A DNA stretch of 39,195 nucleotides from Nemertoderma westbladi (Eukaryota; Xenacoelomorpha; Nemertodermatida; Nemertodermatidae). A program made the translations under genes and the position numbers. Where the stretch lies: assembly GCA_032718475.1 (NCBI GenBank), contig JAUCBJ010005460.1, forward strand, positions 1 to 39,195. The letters run 5' to 3'. Shown here piece by piece: positions 12,401 to 27,400 of the stretch. How positions within the stretch are numbered: position 1 is the stretch's first letter; each line of letters starts with the position of its first letter. The notes beneath the pieces were generated by a model, which worked only from the letters and a program-made list of their open reading frames with translations, did not search any database and was not told the DNA's origin.

Positions 12401-15400
12401 CCCAGTTCCAGCAACCACTCCACCATCCCCAGTTCCAACCACATCTCCACCTTCCCCAGTTCCAACAACCACTCCTCCTTCCCCAGTTCCAACAACCATT
12501 CCACCTTCCCCAGTTCCAGCAACCACTCCACCATCCCCAGTTCCAACCACATCTCCACCATCCCCAGTTCCAACAACCATTCCACCTTCCCCAGTTCCAG
12601 CAACCACTCAACCATCCCCAGTTCCAACCACATCTCAACCTTCCCTCGTTCCAACAACCATTCCACCTTCCCCAGTTCCAACCACATCTCCACCATCCCC
12701 AGTTCCTGCAACCATTCCACCTTCCCCAGTTCCATCAACCATTCCACCTTCCCCAGTTCCAGCAACCACTCCACCATCCCCAGTTCCAACCACATCTCCA
12801 CCTTCCCCCGTTCCAACAACCATTCCACCTTCCCCAGTTCCAGCAACCACTCCACCATCCCCAGTTCCAACCACATCTCCACCTTCCCCCGTTCCAACAA
12901 CCATTCCACCTTCCTCAGTTCCAACAACCATTCCACCTTCCCCAGTTCCAGCAACCATTCCACCTTCCCCAGTTCCAACAACCATTCCACCATCCCCAGT
13001 TCCAACAACCATTCCACCTTCCCCAGTTCCAGCAACCACTCCACCATCCCCAGTTCCAACCACATCTCCACCATCCCCAGTTCCTGCAACCATTCCACCT
13101 TCCTCAGTTCCAACAACCACTCCACCATCCCCAGTTCCAACCACATCTCCACCATCCCCAGTTCCTGCAACCATTCCACCTTCCCCAGTTCTATCAACCA
13201 TTCCACCTTCCCCAGTTCCATCAACCATTCCACCATCCCCAGTTACAACCACATCTCCACCTTCCCCAGTTCCAACAATCACCCACCTTCCCCAGTTCCA
13301 ACCACATCTCCACCATCCCCAGTTCCTGCAACCATTCCACCTTCCCCAGTTCCATCAACCATTCCACCATCCCCAGTTACAACCACATCTCCACCATCCC
13401 CAGTTCCTGCAACCACTCCACCTTCCCCAGTTCCATCAACCATTCCACCATCCCCAGTTCCATCAACCATTCCACCATCCCCAGTTACAACCACATCTCC
13501 ACCTTCCACAGTTCCAACAATCACCCCACCTTCCCCAGTTCCAACCACATCTCCAGTTCCAACAACAATTCCACCTCCCCCAGTTCCAACCACATCTCCC
13601 CAGTTCCAACAATCACCCCACCTTCCCCAGTTCCAACCACATCTCCACCATCCCCAGTTCCTGCAACCATTCCACCTTCCCCAGTTCCATCAACCATTCC
13701 ACCATCCCCAGTTACAACCACATCTCCACCATCCCCAGTTCCTGCAACCACTCCACCTTCCCCAGTTCCAACAACCATTCCACCTTCCCCAGTTCCAACC
13801 ACATCTCCACATTCCCCAGTTCCAACCACATCTCCACCTTCCCCAGTCCCAGCAACCACTCCACCTTCCCCAGTTCCAACAACCACTCCACCATCCCCAG
13901 TTCCAACCACATCTCCACCATCCCCAGTTCCTGCAACCATTCCACCTTCCCCAGTTCCATCAACCATTCCACCATCCCCAGTTACAACCACATCTCCACC
14001 TTCCCCAGTTCCAACAATCACCCCACCTTCCCCAGTTCCAACCACATCTCCACCATCCCCAGTTCCAACAACAATTCCACCTCCCCCAGTTCCAACCACA
14101 TCTCCACATTCCCCAGTTCCAACCACATCTCCACCTTCCCCAGTCCCAGCAACCACTCAACCTTCCCCAGTTCCAACAACCACTCCACCATCCCCAGTTC
14201 CAACCACATCTCCACCTTCCCCCGTTCCAACCCCATCTCCACCATCCCCAGTTCCAACAACCACTCCACCTTCCCCAGTTCCAACCACATCTCCACCTTC
14301 CCCAGTCCCAGCAACCACTCCACCTTCCCCAGTTCCAACAACCACTCCACCATCCCCAGTTCCAACCACATCTCCACCTTCCCCCGTTCCAACCCCATCT
14401 CCACCATCCCCAGTTCCAACAACCACTCCACCTTCCCCAGTTCCAACCACATCTCCACCTTCCCCAGTCCCAGCAACCACTCCACCTTCCCCAGTTCCAA
14501 CAACCACTCCACCATCCCCAGTTCCAACCACATCTCCACCTTCCCCCGTTCCAACCCCATCTCCACCATCCCCAGTTCCAACAACCACTCCACCTTCCCC
14601 AGTTCCAACCACATCTCCACCATCCCCAGTTCCAACAACAATTCCACCCCCCCCAGTTCCAACCATATCTCCACCTTCCCCAGTTCCAGCAACCATTCCA
14701 CCTTCCCCAGTTTCAACAACCATTCCACATTCCCCAGTTCCAACAACCATTCCACCTTCCCCAGTTTCAACAACCACTCCACCTTCCCCAGTTCCAACAC
14801 CCATTCCGCGTCCCCAGTTCCAACAAGAGCTCCATCTAGTTCTCCTTCTTCACCTTCCGTTTCCCCAGTACCTAACACTACATCACCCATCCCAGGTCCG
14901 GCGTCCAACTACTCCATTTGTCCCAGTTCCTATTTCTCCTGCTGATGTAATAACAAATCCAATAAACGTATCCAGATTCTCTTCCTCGTCATTATTGTCA
15001 AACTCCATTTCCCCTTAAAACTTACAAGACTGTTAGTACACTGTTGGTTGTAATAAAGAGTAAATTCCTAACAAAAATCAATATAACTAGATAGGGTGAA
15101 TTAATTTGCGCCAGGTCAAATTAAAATAACTAAAATTAATTACCCGCCAGACAGAGTTACCTTTAAGTAGTGTAAATAAATATTATTAAATGATAAAGGA
15201 TATTACTTCTGATTGGTCAATTCCTTAAATAATTGATTGGCTTAAAAGTAAAGCGCAAGGCAAAAAACCCTAACTCAAGGATAGGGTTATTTGGTCGACA
15301 GAGTTAACAAGGCAAAGAAAGCACCCTATATGGTCGAATTTAGCTATGGGGTGTTTTGCCTCGCAGCCGTTGATTTGAGATGCTGCCGTGGGGTGTTTTA

Positions 15401-18400
15401 AGATTGAAAAAGTCCGATTTCGTGAAAGGAACACCCCACTTTTCTTAGTTTCATTGAAAAGAGCGTGTCGAGTTACCCCAATTGATCAAATAAAATTTTT
15501 TTTGAAACTTTTGAGATAGGGTGTATTGCCAAACAACGGCAGCACGGGTGTGGTATAATATGGCATACATCAATACGAAACAGTTTGTTTTAAACAACCG
15601 GCTCCAAAATACATAATAGTGGCAACACATATTTTAACGACTTTGCGCCACAATTTTGCTACTTTTAGTAACCTTGACAAACTATATTATATTAAAGCCA
15701 ATTTTCTAGTGCATATTTTGGTACCAAATTTGTATATCTGTTATAAACATTTTAGAAGTTTTTACAGCAGTTTTAAATAAAAAGTATCGTGATTTTTGCC
15801 ACAGCATAAAGTTGGTGTTGGTTTGAACTCTGTATCTCAACTAATAATCTAATTGAATGCTGAATAAATTCTGCTTTAATTAATGCAGTTTCAAATAGTC
15901 AGTGTTGAAGAAATATAGCCGTTCATGAAAAAATATCCAAATTTTTTGCGTTCTCGATTGAAGCAACTCTCATTAAATAATATCGACTTAAACCGAAGTT
16001 ACGGGTCATTGACTGCACTTGCACATAGAACACTCTGGTCAAGCAAGATGTCCGCAGTTTAACGTATAGTACTGCTGATTGTTGAATGATAAATATTTGT
16101 CAGAATTACTTAACTATTACATTTTCTCAAAGATAATTTCAAGTAGCTTCTAGACAATGACAATGAGTTTAAATTAACTTTAGAGTTAATTTCAAAATAT
16201 TGTCCACAGTGTAACACTATGCCACGTCACATTGTGGAATTTGCGGAAATTCGATGTGTAACATTTTGAATGACCAATTCTGATCGACTCAAAGATTGCG
16301 TTACTATACCATGGACTAAGTGTTACACTTATGTACAAGGCCAGGTCATGTGATTGGTTAATCTGAGGATTGTTTTTTACATATATTTTTGTTCTCAATA
16401 GCTTTATCCTCCAGGGAAAATAACCACATTGAGTTCTGAATGATATTAATAAAGTCGTATTTTGACAAAGCATTTGTCACTAAATATGTTAGCACCAAAT
16501 ATCTTCAATAAATATTTAAAGTTGTTTTGTTTGTGTTTTTTGATGGCCCTAGCCCCCTAGAGGCTGAGTACTATTTCGGGCTTAATGGGGTAGGTGTAAA
16601 ACGTCGACCCGGATACGGATCAGGACCCGGATTTGCGAGTGTAAAACGCGGATCCGGATTTACATGCAATCCGTAACTGAATATGCGGATTCTGAAATAC
16701 GCAATCAGTATTGAAGTGTAAAACGCGGATTCATATATTTTGTGAATCTGGGATGGAGTGTAAAACACGGATTCACGTTAATTCCAAAGTGTTACTGGAT
16801 CCAGGAAGGGGTGTGAAACACGGATTTACGTTAATTACCAGGTTTTAATGGATCCCGGAAGGGGTGTAAAATGTGGATTCAAGTTAATTACCAAGTGTTA
16901 CTGGATCCGGGAAGGGTTGTAAAACGCGGATTCAAGTTAATTACAAAGTGTTACGGGATACGGGAATGGGTGTAAAACGCGGATTCAAGTTAATTACAAA
17001 GTGTTACTGGATCCGGGAACGGGTGTAAAACACGGATTCAAGTTAATTACAAAGTGTTACTGGATCCGCGAACGGGTGTAAAACGCGGATTCAAGTTATT
17101 TATTACAAAGTGTTACTGGATCCGGGAATGGGTGTAAAACACGGATTCAAGTTATTTATTACAAAGTGTTACTGGATCCGGGAATGGGTGTAAAACACGG
17201 ATTCAAGTTAATTACAAAGTTTTACTGGATCCGGGAACGGGTGTAAAACACGGATTCAAGTTAATTACAAAGTGTTACTGGATCCGGGAAGGGGTTTAAA
17301 ACACTGGTCAAGTTTTATTGGATCCGGGAAGGGGTGTAAAACACGGATTCAAGTTAATTACAAAGTGTTACTGGATCCGGGAACGGGTGTAAAACACGGA
17401 TTCAAGTTAATTACAAAGTGTTACTGGATCCGGGAACGGGTGTAAAACACGGATTCAAGTTAATTACAAAGTGTTACTGGATCCGCGAACGGGTGTAAAA
17501 CGCGGATTCAAGTTATTTATTACAAAGTGTTACTGGATCCGGGAATGGGTGTAAAACACGGATTCAAGTTAATTACAAAGTTTTACTGGATCCGGGAACG
17601 GGTGTAAAACACGGATTCAAGTTAATTACAAAGTGTTACTGGATCCGGGAACGGGTGTAAAACACGGATTCAAGTTATTTATTACAAAGTGCTACAGGAT
17701 CCGTGAAGGGGTGTAAAACGCGGATTCATGTTAATTACAAAGTGTTACTGGATCCGGGAACGGGTGTAAAACACGGATTCAAGTTAATTACAAAGTGTTA
17801 CTGGATCCTGGAAGGGGTGTAAAACGCGGATTCAAGTCAATTATTACAAAGTGCTACAGGATCCGTGAAGGGGTGTAAAACGCGGATTCATGTTAATTAC
17901 AAAGTGTTACTGGATCCGGGAACGGGTGTAAAACACGGATTCAAGTTAATTACAAAGTGTTACTGGATCCTGGAAGGGGTGTAAAACGCGGATTCAAGTC
18001 AATTATTACAAAGTGTTACTGGATCCGCGAACGGGTGTAAAACGCGGATTCAAGTTATTTATTACAAAGTGTTACTGGATCCGGGAATGGGTGTAAAACA
18101 CGGATTCAAGTTATTTATTACAAAGTGCTACAGGATCCGTGAAGGGGTGTAAAACGCGGATTCATGTTAATTGCAAAGTGTTACTGGATCCGGGAATGGG
18201 TGTAAAACACTGGTCAAGTTTTATTGGATCCCGGAAGGGGTGTAAAACGTGGATTCAAGTAAATTATTACAAAGTGGTGCTGCATCTGGGAAGGGGTGTA
18301 CAACTCGGATTCATGTTAATTACAGAGTTTTACTGGATCCGGGAAGGGGTGTAAAACACGGATTCATGTTAATTACAGAGTTTTACTGGATCCGGGAAGG

Positions 18401-21400
18401 GGTGTAAAACACGGATTCAAGTTAATTACAAAGTGTTACTGGATCCGGGAACGGGTGTAAAACACGGATTCAAGTTAATTACAAAGTGTTACTGGATCCT
18501 GGAAGATGTGTAAAACGCGGATTCAAGTTAATTACAAAGTGTTACTGGATCCGGGAAGGGGTGTAAAACGCGGATTCAAGTCAATTACAAAGTGTTACTG
18601 GATCCGGGAAGGGGTGTAAAACGCAGATTCAAGTTAATTATTATTACAAAGTGTTACTGGATCCGGGAAGGGGTGTAAAATGTGGATTAAAGTTAATTAC
18701 AAAGTGCTACTGGATACGGGAAGGGGTGTAAAACGCGGATTCAAGTCAATTACAAAGTGTTACTGGATCCGGGAAGGGGTGTAAAACGCAGATTCAAGTT
18801 AATTATTATTACAAAGTGTTACTGGATCCGGGAAGGGGTGTAAAATGTGGATTAAAGTTAATTACAAAGTGCTACTGGATACGGGAAGGGGTGTAAAACG
18901 CGGATTCAAGTTAATTACAAAGTGTTACTGGATCCGCGAACGGGTGTAAAACGCGGATTCAAGTTAATTACAAAGTGTTACTGGATCCGCGAACGGGTGT
19001 AAAACGCGGATTCAAGTTAATTACAAAGTGTTACTGGATCCGCGAACGGGTGTAAAACGCGGATTCAAGTTAATTACAAAGTGTTACTGGATCCGGGAAG
19101 GGGTGTAAAACGCGGATTCAAGTTATTTGTTACAAAGTGTTACTGAATCCGGGATGGGGTGTAAAACGCGGATTCATGTTAATTACAAAGTGTCACTGGA
19201 TCCGGGGAGGGGTGTAAAACGCGGATTCATGTTAATTACCAAGTGTTACTGAATCCGGGATGGGGTGTAAAACGCGGATTCATGTTAATTACCAAGTGTT
19301 ACTGGATCCGGGAAGGGGTGTAAAACGCGGATTCAAGTTGATTACAAAGTGTTACTGGATCCGGGAAGGGGTGTAAAACGCGGATTCAAGTTGATTACAA
19401 AGTGTTACTGGATCCGGGAAGGGGTGTAAAACGCGGATTCATGTTAATTACCAAGTGTTACTGGATCCGGGAAGGGGTGTAAAACTCGGATTCAAGTTAT
19501 TTATTACAAAGTGTTACTGAATCCGGGATGGGGTGTAAAACGCGGATTCATGTTAATTACAAAGTGTCACTGGATCCGGGGAGGGGTGTAAAACGCGGAT
19601 TCAAGTTATTTATTACAAAGTGTTACTGAATCCGGGATGGGGTGTAAAACGCGGATTCATGTTAATTACAAAGTGCTACTGGATCCGGGATGGGGTGTAA
19701 AACGCGGATTCAAGTTATTTATTACAAAGTGTTACTGAATCCGGGATGGGGTGTAAAACGCGGATTCATGTTAATTACAAAGTGTTACTGGATCCGGGGA
19801 GGGGTGTAAAACGCGGATTCAAGTTAATTACCAAGTTTTTTTAGATCCGGCAAGGGGTGTAAAATGCGGATTCAAGTTAATTACAAAGTGCTACTGGATA
19901 CGGGAAGGGGTGTAAAACGCGGATTCAAGTTATTTATTACAAAGTGTTACTGAATCCGGGATGGGGTGTAAAACACGGATTCAAGTTAATTACAAAGTGT
20001 TACTGGATCCGGGAAGGGGTGTAAAACGCGGATTCAAGTTAATTACAAAGTGTTACTGGATCCGGGAAGGGGTGTAAAACGCGGATTCAAGTTATTTATT
20101 ACAAAGTGTTACTGAATCCGGGATGGGGTGTAAAACACGGATTCAAGTTAATTACAAAGTGCTACTGGATACGTGAAGGGGTGTAAAACGCGGATTCAAG
20201 TTAATTACAAAGTGCTACTGGATACGGGAAGGGGTGTAAAACGCGGATTCAAGTTATTTATTACAAAGTGTTACTGAATCCGGGATGGGGTGTAAAACGC
20301 GGATTCAAGTTAATTACAAAGTGTCACTGGATCCGGGGAGGGGTGTAAAACGCGGATTCAAGTTATTTATTACAAAGTGTTACTGAATCCGGGATGGGGT
20401 GTAAAACACGGATTCAAGTTAATTACAAAGTGTTACTGGATCCGGGAAGGGGTGTAAAACGCGGATTCAAGTTAATTACAAAGTGTTACTGAATCCGGGA
20501 TGGGGTGTAAAACGCGGATTCAAGTTAATTACAAAGTGCTACTGGATACGTGAAGGGGTGTAAAACGCGGATTCAAGTTAATTACAAAGTGCTACTGGAT
20601 ACGGGAAGGGGTGTAAAACGCGGATTCAAGTTATTTATTACAAAGTGTTACTGAATCCGGGATGGGGTGTAAAACGCGGATTCAAGTTAATTACAAAGTG
20701 TTACTGAATCCGGGATGGGGTGTAAAACGCGGATTCAAGTTAATTACAAAGTGCTACTGGATACGGGAAGGGGTGTAAAACGCGGATTCAAGTTAATTAC
20801 AAAGTGTTACTGAATCCGGGATGGGGTGTAAAACGCGGATTCAATTTAATTACAAAGTGCTACTGGATACGGGAAGGGGTGTAAAACGCGGATTCAAGTT
20901 ATTTATTACAAAGTGTTACTGAATCCGGGATGGGGTGTAAAACACGGATTCAAGTTAATTACAAAGTGTCACTAGATCCGGGGAGGGGTGTAAAACGCGG
21001 ATTCAAGTTATTTATTACAAAGTGTTACTGAATCCGGGATGGGGTGTAAAACGCGGATTCAAGTTATTTATTACAAAGTGTTACTGAATCCGGGAAGGGG
21101 TGTAAAACGCGGATTCATGTTAATTACAAAGTGCTACTGGATACGGGAAGGGGTGTAAAACGCGGATTCAAGTTATTTATTACAAAGTGTTACTGAATCC
21201 GGGATGGGGTGTAAAACACGGATTCAAGTTAATTACAAAGTGTCACTGGATCCGGGGAGGGGTGTAAAACGCGGATTCAAGTTATTTATTACAAAGTGTT
21301 ACTGAATCCGGGATGGGGTGTAAAACACGGATTCAAGTTAATTACAAAGTGTTACTGGATCCGGGAAGGGGTGTAAAACGCGGATTCAAGTTAATTACAA

Positions 21401-24400
21401 AGTGTTACTGAATCCGGGATGGGGTGTAAAACGCGGATTCAAGTTATTTATTACAAAGTGTTACTGAATCCGGGATGGGGTGTAAAACGCGGATTCAAGT
21501 TAATTACAAAGTGTTACTGAATCCGGGATGGGGTGTAAAACGCGGATTCAAGTTATTTATTACAAAGTGTTACTGAATCCGGGATGGGGTGTAAAACGTG
21601 GATTCAAGTTAATTACAAAGTGTTACTGAATCCGGGATGGGGTGTAAAACGCGGATTCAAGTTAATTACAAAGTGTTACTGAATCCGGGAAGGGGTGTAA
21701 AAAGCGGATTCAAGTTATTTATTACAAAGTGTTACTGAATCCGGGATGGGGTGTAAAACGCGGATTCATGTTAATTACAAAGTGTCACTGGATCCGGGGA
21801 GGGGTGTAAAACGCGGATTCAAGTTATTTATTACAAAGTGTTACTGAATCCGGGATGGGGTGTAAAACGCGGATTCATGTTAATTACAAAGTGTCACTGG
21901 ATCCGGGGAGGGGTGTAAAACGCGGATTCAAGTTATTTATTACAAAGTGTTACTGAATCCGGGATGGGGTGTAAAACGCGGATTCATGTTAATTACAAAG
22001 TGTCACTGGATCCGGGGAGGGGTGTAAAACGCGGATTCAAGTTATTTATTACAAGTGTTACTGAATCCGGGATGGGGTGTAAAACGCGGATTCAAGTTAA
22101 TTACAAAGTGTTACTGGATCCGGGAAGGGGTGTAAAACGCGGATTCAAGTTATTTATTACAAAGTGTTACTGAATCCGGGATGGGGTGTAAAACGCGGAT
22201 TCATGTTAATTACAAAGTGTCACTGGATCCGGGGAGGGGTGTAAAACGCGGATTCAAGTTATTTATTACAAAGTGTTACTGAATCCGGGATGGGGTGTAA
22301 AACGCGGATTCATGTTAATTACAAAGTGTCACTGGATCCGGGGAGGGGTGTAAAACGCGGATTCAAGTTATTTATTACAAGTGTTACTGAATCCGGGATG
22401 GGGTATAAAACGCGGATTCAAGTTAATTACAAAGTGTCACTGGATCCGGGGAGGGGTGTAAAACGCGGATTCAAGTTAATTACACAAAGTGTTACTGGAT
22501 CCGGGAAGGGGTGTAAAACGCGGATTCAAGTTAATTACACAAAGTGTCACTGGATCCGGGGAGGGGTGTAAAACGCGGATTCAAGTTATTTATTACAAAG
22601 TGTTACTGAATCCGGGATGGGGTGTAAAACACGGATTCAAGTTAATTACAAAGTGTCACTGGATCCGGGGAGGGGTGTAAAACGCGGATTCAAGTTAATT
22701 ACACAAAGTGTTACTGGATCCGGGAAGGGGTGTAAAACGCGGATTCAAGTTAATTACACAAAGTGTCACTGGATCCGGGGAGGGGTGTAAAACGCGGATT
22801 CAAGTTATTTATTACAAAGTGTTACTGAATCCGGGATGGGGTGTAAAACGCGGATTCAAGTTATTTACAAAGTGTTACTGGATCCGGGAAGGGGTGTAAA
22901 ACGCGGATTCAAGTTATTTATTACAAAGTGTTACTGGATCCGGGAAGCGGTGTAAAACGCGGATTCAAGTTAATTACCAAGTGTTACTGGGTCCGGGAAG
23001 GGGTGTAAAACGCGGATTCTAGTTAATTACCAAGTGTTACTGGATCCGGGAAGGGGTGTAAAACGCGGATTCAAGTTATTTATTACAAAGTGTTACTGAA
23101 TCCGGGATGGGGTGTAAAACGCGGATTCATGTTAATTACAAAGTGTCACTGGATCCGGGGAGGGGTGTAAAACGCGGATTCAAGTTATTTATTACAAAGT
23201 GTTACTGAATCCGGGATGGGGTGTAAAACGCGGATTCAAGTTATTTACAAAGTGTTACTGGATCCGGGAAGGGGTGTAAAACGCGGATTCAAGTTATTTA
23301 TTACAAAGTGTTACTGAATCCGGGATGGGGTGTAAAACGCGGATTCAAGTTAATTACAAAGTGTTACGGGATCCGGGGAGGGGTGTAAAACGCGGATTCA
23401 AGTTATTTACAAAGTGTTACTGGATCCGGGAAGGGGTGTAAAACGCGGATTCAAGTTATTTATTACAAAGTGTTACTGAATCCGGGATGGGGTGTAAAAC
23501 GCGGATTCATGTTAATTACAAAGTGTCACTGGATCCGGGGAGGGGTGTAAAACGCGGATTCAAGTTAATTACCAAGTGTTACTGGCTGGATCCGGGAAGG
23601 GGTGTAAAACGCGGATTCAAGTTAATTACAAAGTGTTACGGGATCCGGGGAGGGGTGTAAAACGCGGATTCAAGTTATTTACAAAGTGTTACTGGATCCG
23701 GGAAGGGGTGTAAAATGCGGATTCAAGTTATTTATTACAAAGTGTTACTGAATCCGGGATGGGGTGTAAAACGCGGATTCATGTTAATTACAAAGTGTCA
23801 CTGGATCCGGGGAGGGGTGTAAAACGCGGATTCAAGTTAATTACCAAGTGTTACTGGCTGGATCCGGGAAGGGGTGTAAAACGCGGATTCAAGTTATTTA
23901 CAAAGTGTTACTGGATCCGGGAAGGGGTGTAAAACGCGGATTCAAGTTAATTACAAAGTGTCACTGGATCCGGGGAGGGGTGTAAAACGCGGATTCAAGT
24001 TAATTACCAAGTGTTACTGGCTGGATCCGGGAAGGGGTGTAAAACGCGGATTCAAGTTATTTACAAAGTGTTACTGGATCCGGGAAGGGGTGTAAAACGC
24101 GGATTCATGTTAATTACAAAGTGTCACTGGATCCGGGGAGGGGTGTAAAACGCGGATTCAAGTTAATTACCAAGTGTTACTGGCTGGATCCGGGAAGGGG
24201 TGTAAAACGCGGATTCAAGTTATTTACAAAGTGTTACTGAATCCGTCGTAGATAGAGGATCACGGATTTATTGCACGTAAATATATTTATTATTATAGAA
24301 GAAGAAGCAAGCGCCCCATAGGGGCATATATTTATTCTAATTATAATAAATCGGTAAAAACACCAATAGATAAAAATAAGTAAAACCAGGAAACTCATGA

Positions 24401-27400
24401 AACATTGCATATATATAAATCAATTTCATAAAAGTGTTAGTAAGTTAAGTTGATAAGTTTAAGTTTATTTACTACATGGGATACAAGCGGGATAAAAGCA
24501 ATTTAAAATTAAATAATTTATTATAATTATAATTTTGAGAGGTAAAAGGCTTGTCTCAGCGGTGTACTTAGTTTCGGCAGTTTGGGACATGTCTTGTAAT
24601 GGTGGGTTTCCGAACACGAGTTATCACACCAATTGCAAACACATAGTGGGCTCGATCTCCAGCAATTTCTTGTCGAGCAGAACTTGTGATGGTAACCGTT
24701 GGCTACCAGTTGGGCTGCGACCCTCCTTCGTACTCCAAACAGACCTTCCAGGTTGATATCCGTTGGGTCGGAGTGCGGGTTATCTATTTTAGTTAGAATA
24801 GCCGAAGTTGATGCGTACTTTGATATACCACACCATTGTTTCCAGTAAAAACCTCTCACTTTTTGAACATGTACTAAATCACTTACTTCAATATTACTAT
24901 CAAAGATGTTACACCCATAAGTTATTGTTGGTATTACAATTGATAACCATAGTAATTTAGCAGTTTCTATAGTAACGCTAGATAAGCATATCTTGACATT
25001 TAAACGTACACAACATGCTAAACCTTTTCTGTATAGATGTTCATAATGATTAGAAGCACCATTTTTAGTGGAAAAGACTACACCTAGATATTCAAACTTG
25101 TTTTGAAATGTTAAATGTACACCATTATATAACAAAATATCGTTACGACAGAGTTTACCGCCTCTTCTAAATTTGACTACTTTAGTCTTATCAATATTTA
25201 CCTTTAAATCATTTTGTAAACAATATAAATATAATTTATCTAAGCTTTGTTGAATATCGGATATGCTTGTTCCTACTATAACTAAATCATCTGCGTATAA
25301 TAAACACCAGCAGGCTGCTACAATAATAGAACAAGGTAAATCTGAAATAAATAAACTAAAAAGAAGGGGGGACAATTTATCCCCTTGTAAGACTCCAACC
25401 GTTTGTGGTATTGGATCAAGCAAATAGGCACCAATGCAAATTCGTACAAAATTTATGGCTAGAATCGACCATAAAGCTAGCAAAAACTTTCGGCTAACCC
25501 CTAGGCAAGATAATTTGCAAATTAGTTTCTCTCTATTAACCGTATCGAACGCTTTCGAAAAGTCTATAAACACACAGTAAATTGACCCTCCACTGACTGA
25601 TAGCACTGAACCTATGGCATCATAAAGCAATTTTACAGCCATTAGCGTGGAACGGTTCTCCCTGAAACCGTACTGCTCGTCCGGCAAGATTTGATTTGTT
25701 TCCGCCCATGTATATAGACGTCTCGCTAGTATTGCTGTGTAGCATTTCAATTGGTGGCATAGTAGAGCGATGCCCCGATAGTTTGTGGGTGCCGACTTGG
25801 AACCCTTCCCCTTGTAGAGCAATATTTATTATTATTTATTTATAATTATATTTACTACAATCTCCATCCTATAAATGATGTCTGTAAATTAATTCACTAT
25901 GGTTGCAGGTCAGTATTAAGCGTCAGTTCATATTGGATCAAATTGTTTTATATTTAATTTCCACCAGCCAATCAACATTTGTACAAACTGATACTACGAG
26001 ACTTACGAAAATTATTGCACTATTAAACAAAAGAATTAGGAGCACCAGGCAAACCTGGCATTTAATAAACATAAAGGATTGTTTATTTATGAAGACGTAT
26101 ATAGTTTAAACAGACGCATGACTGGTACTATAAAATGTTTATGTATAAGTTTGAATGTTAGTTAGGTAGTTATTTTTCTGGGAATACAATGAATGAAAAA
26201 ACAGTGTCGTGATCTGGCAGACAATTAGCATCTTCTGATGTCAACCCAGCTGTTAAACCCTATATGAATGGCAATGTTGTTCCAATGTCCCAGGAATTTT
26301 TAATAGGAATACTCGACAAAGACTTTAACTTGAATCCATATTTTACACCCCTACCCGGATCCAGCCAGTGACACTTGGTAATTAACTCGAATCCGCCTTT
26401 TGCACCCCTTCCTGGATCCAGTAGCACTTCGTAATTAACTTTAATCCGTGTTTTACACCCCTTCCCGGATCCAGTAGCACTTGGTAATTAACTTTAATCC
26501 TTGTTTTACACCCCTTCCCGGATCCAGTAGCACTTGGTAATTAACTTGAATCCGTGTTTTACACCCCTTCACGGATCCAGTAACACTTGGTAATTAACTT
26601 GAATCTGCGTTTTACAACCCTTCCCGGATCCAGTAAAACTTGGTAATTAACTCGAATCCTCGTTTTACACCCCTTCCCGGATCTATTAAAACTTGGTAAT
26701 TAACGTAAATCCGTGTTTTACACCCCTTCCCGGATCCAGTAGCACTTGGTAATTAACTTGAATCCGTGTTTTACACCCCTTCACGGATCCAGTAACACTT
26801 GGTAATTAACTTGAATCTGCGTTTTACAACCCTTCCCGGATCCAGTAAAACTTGGTAATTAACTCGAATTCTCGTTTTACACCCCTTCCCGGATCTATTA
26901 AAACTTGGTAATTAACGTAAATCCGTGTTTTACACCCATTCCCGTATCCAGTAGCACTTTGTAATTGAATCCACATTTTACACCCCTTCCCGGATCCAGT
27001 AACACTTGGTAATTAACTTGAATCCGTGTTTTACACCGCTTCCCGTATCCAGTAGCACTTTGTAATTAACTTGAATCCACATTTTACACCCCTTCCCGGA
27101 TCCAGTAACACTTGGTAATTAACTTGAATCCGCGTTTTACACCCCTTCCCATATCCAGTAGCACTTTGTAATTAACTTGAATCCGCGTTTTACACCCATT
27201 CCCGGATCCCGTAACATACCCAGTAACTTGAATCCTCGTTTTATACCCCTTCCCATATCCAGTAGCACTTTGTAATTAACTTGAATCCACATTTTACACC
27301 CCTTCCCGGATCCAGTTACACTTGGTAATTAACTTGAATCCGCCCTTCCCGGATCTATTAAAACCTGGTAAATAAATTGAATCCATATTTTACACCCTTT

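Larger units (their letters stand above)
7137..15543. mobile_element. Element A: 8.4-kb TIR element enclosing a 27-bp minisatellite
   Basis: Positions 7137-7165 and 15515-15543 are perfect 29-bp inverted repeats (GCTGCCGTTGTTTGGCAATA at the start). Inside both ends a motif close to GGGTGTTTTGCC recurs (near 7351, 7514, 15348 and the variant at 15274), as subterminal motifs often do in DNA transposons. The interior is the 27-bp array, split by an LTR-like insertion. No transposase frame is present, so the element is non-autonomous. I could not define a target duplication; only AC abuts both ends. The superfamily is unknown. It occupies most of the first half of a BIRC6 intron. Confidence 0.65.

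Noticed and set aside
12110-14908. Long minus-strand frames reading [17 protein letters not shown] or GCWNWG repeats
   Set aside because: Same cause as in the left block, and frames change at every indel in the array.
16781-24245. CRISPR-like array of regularly spaced repeats
   Set aside because: Units are contiguous and homologous over their whole length, with no unique spacers. The context is a eukaryotic intron.
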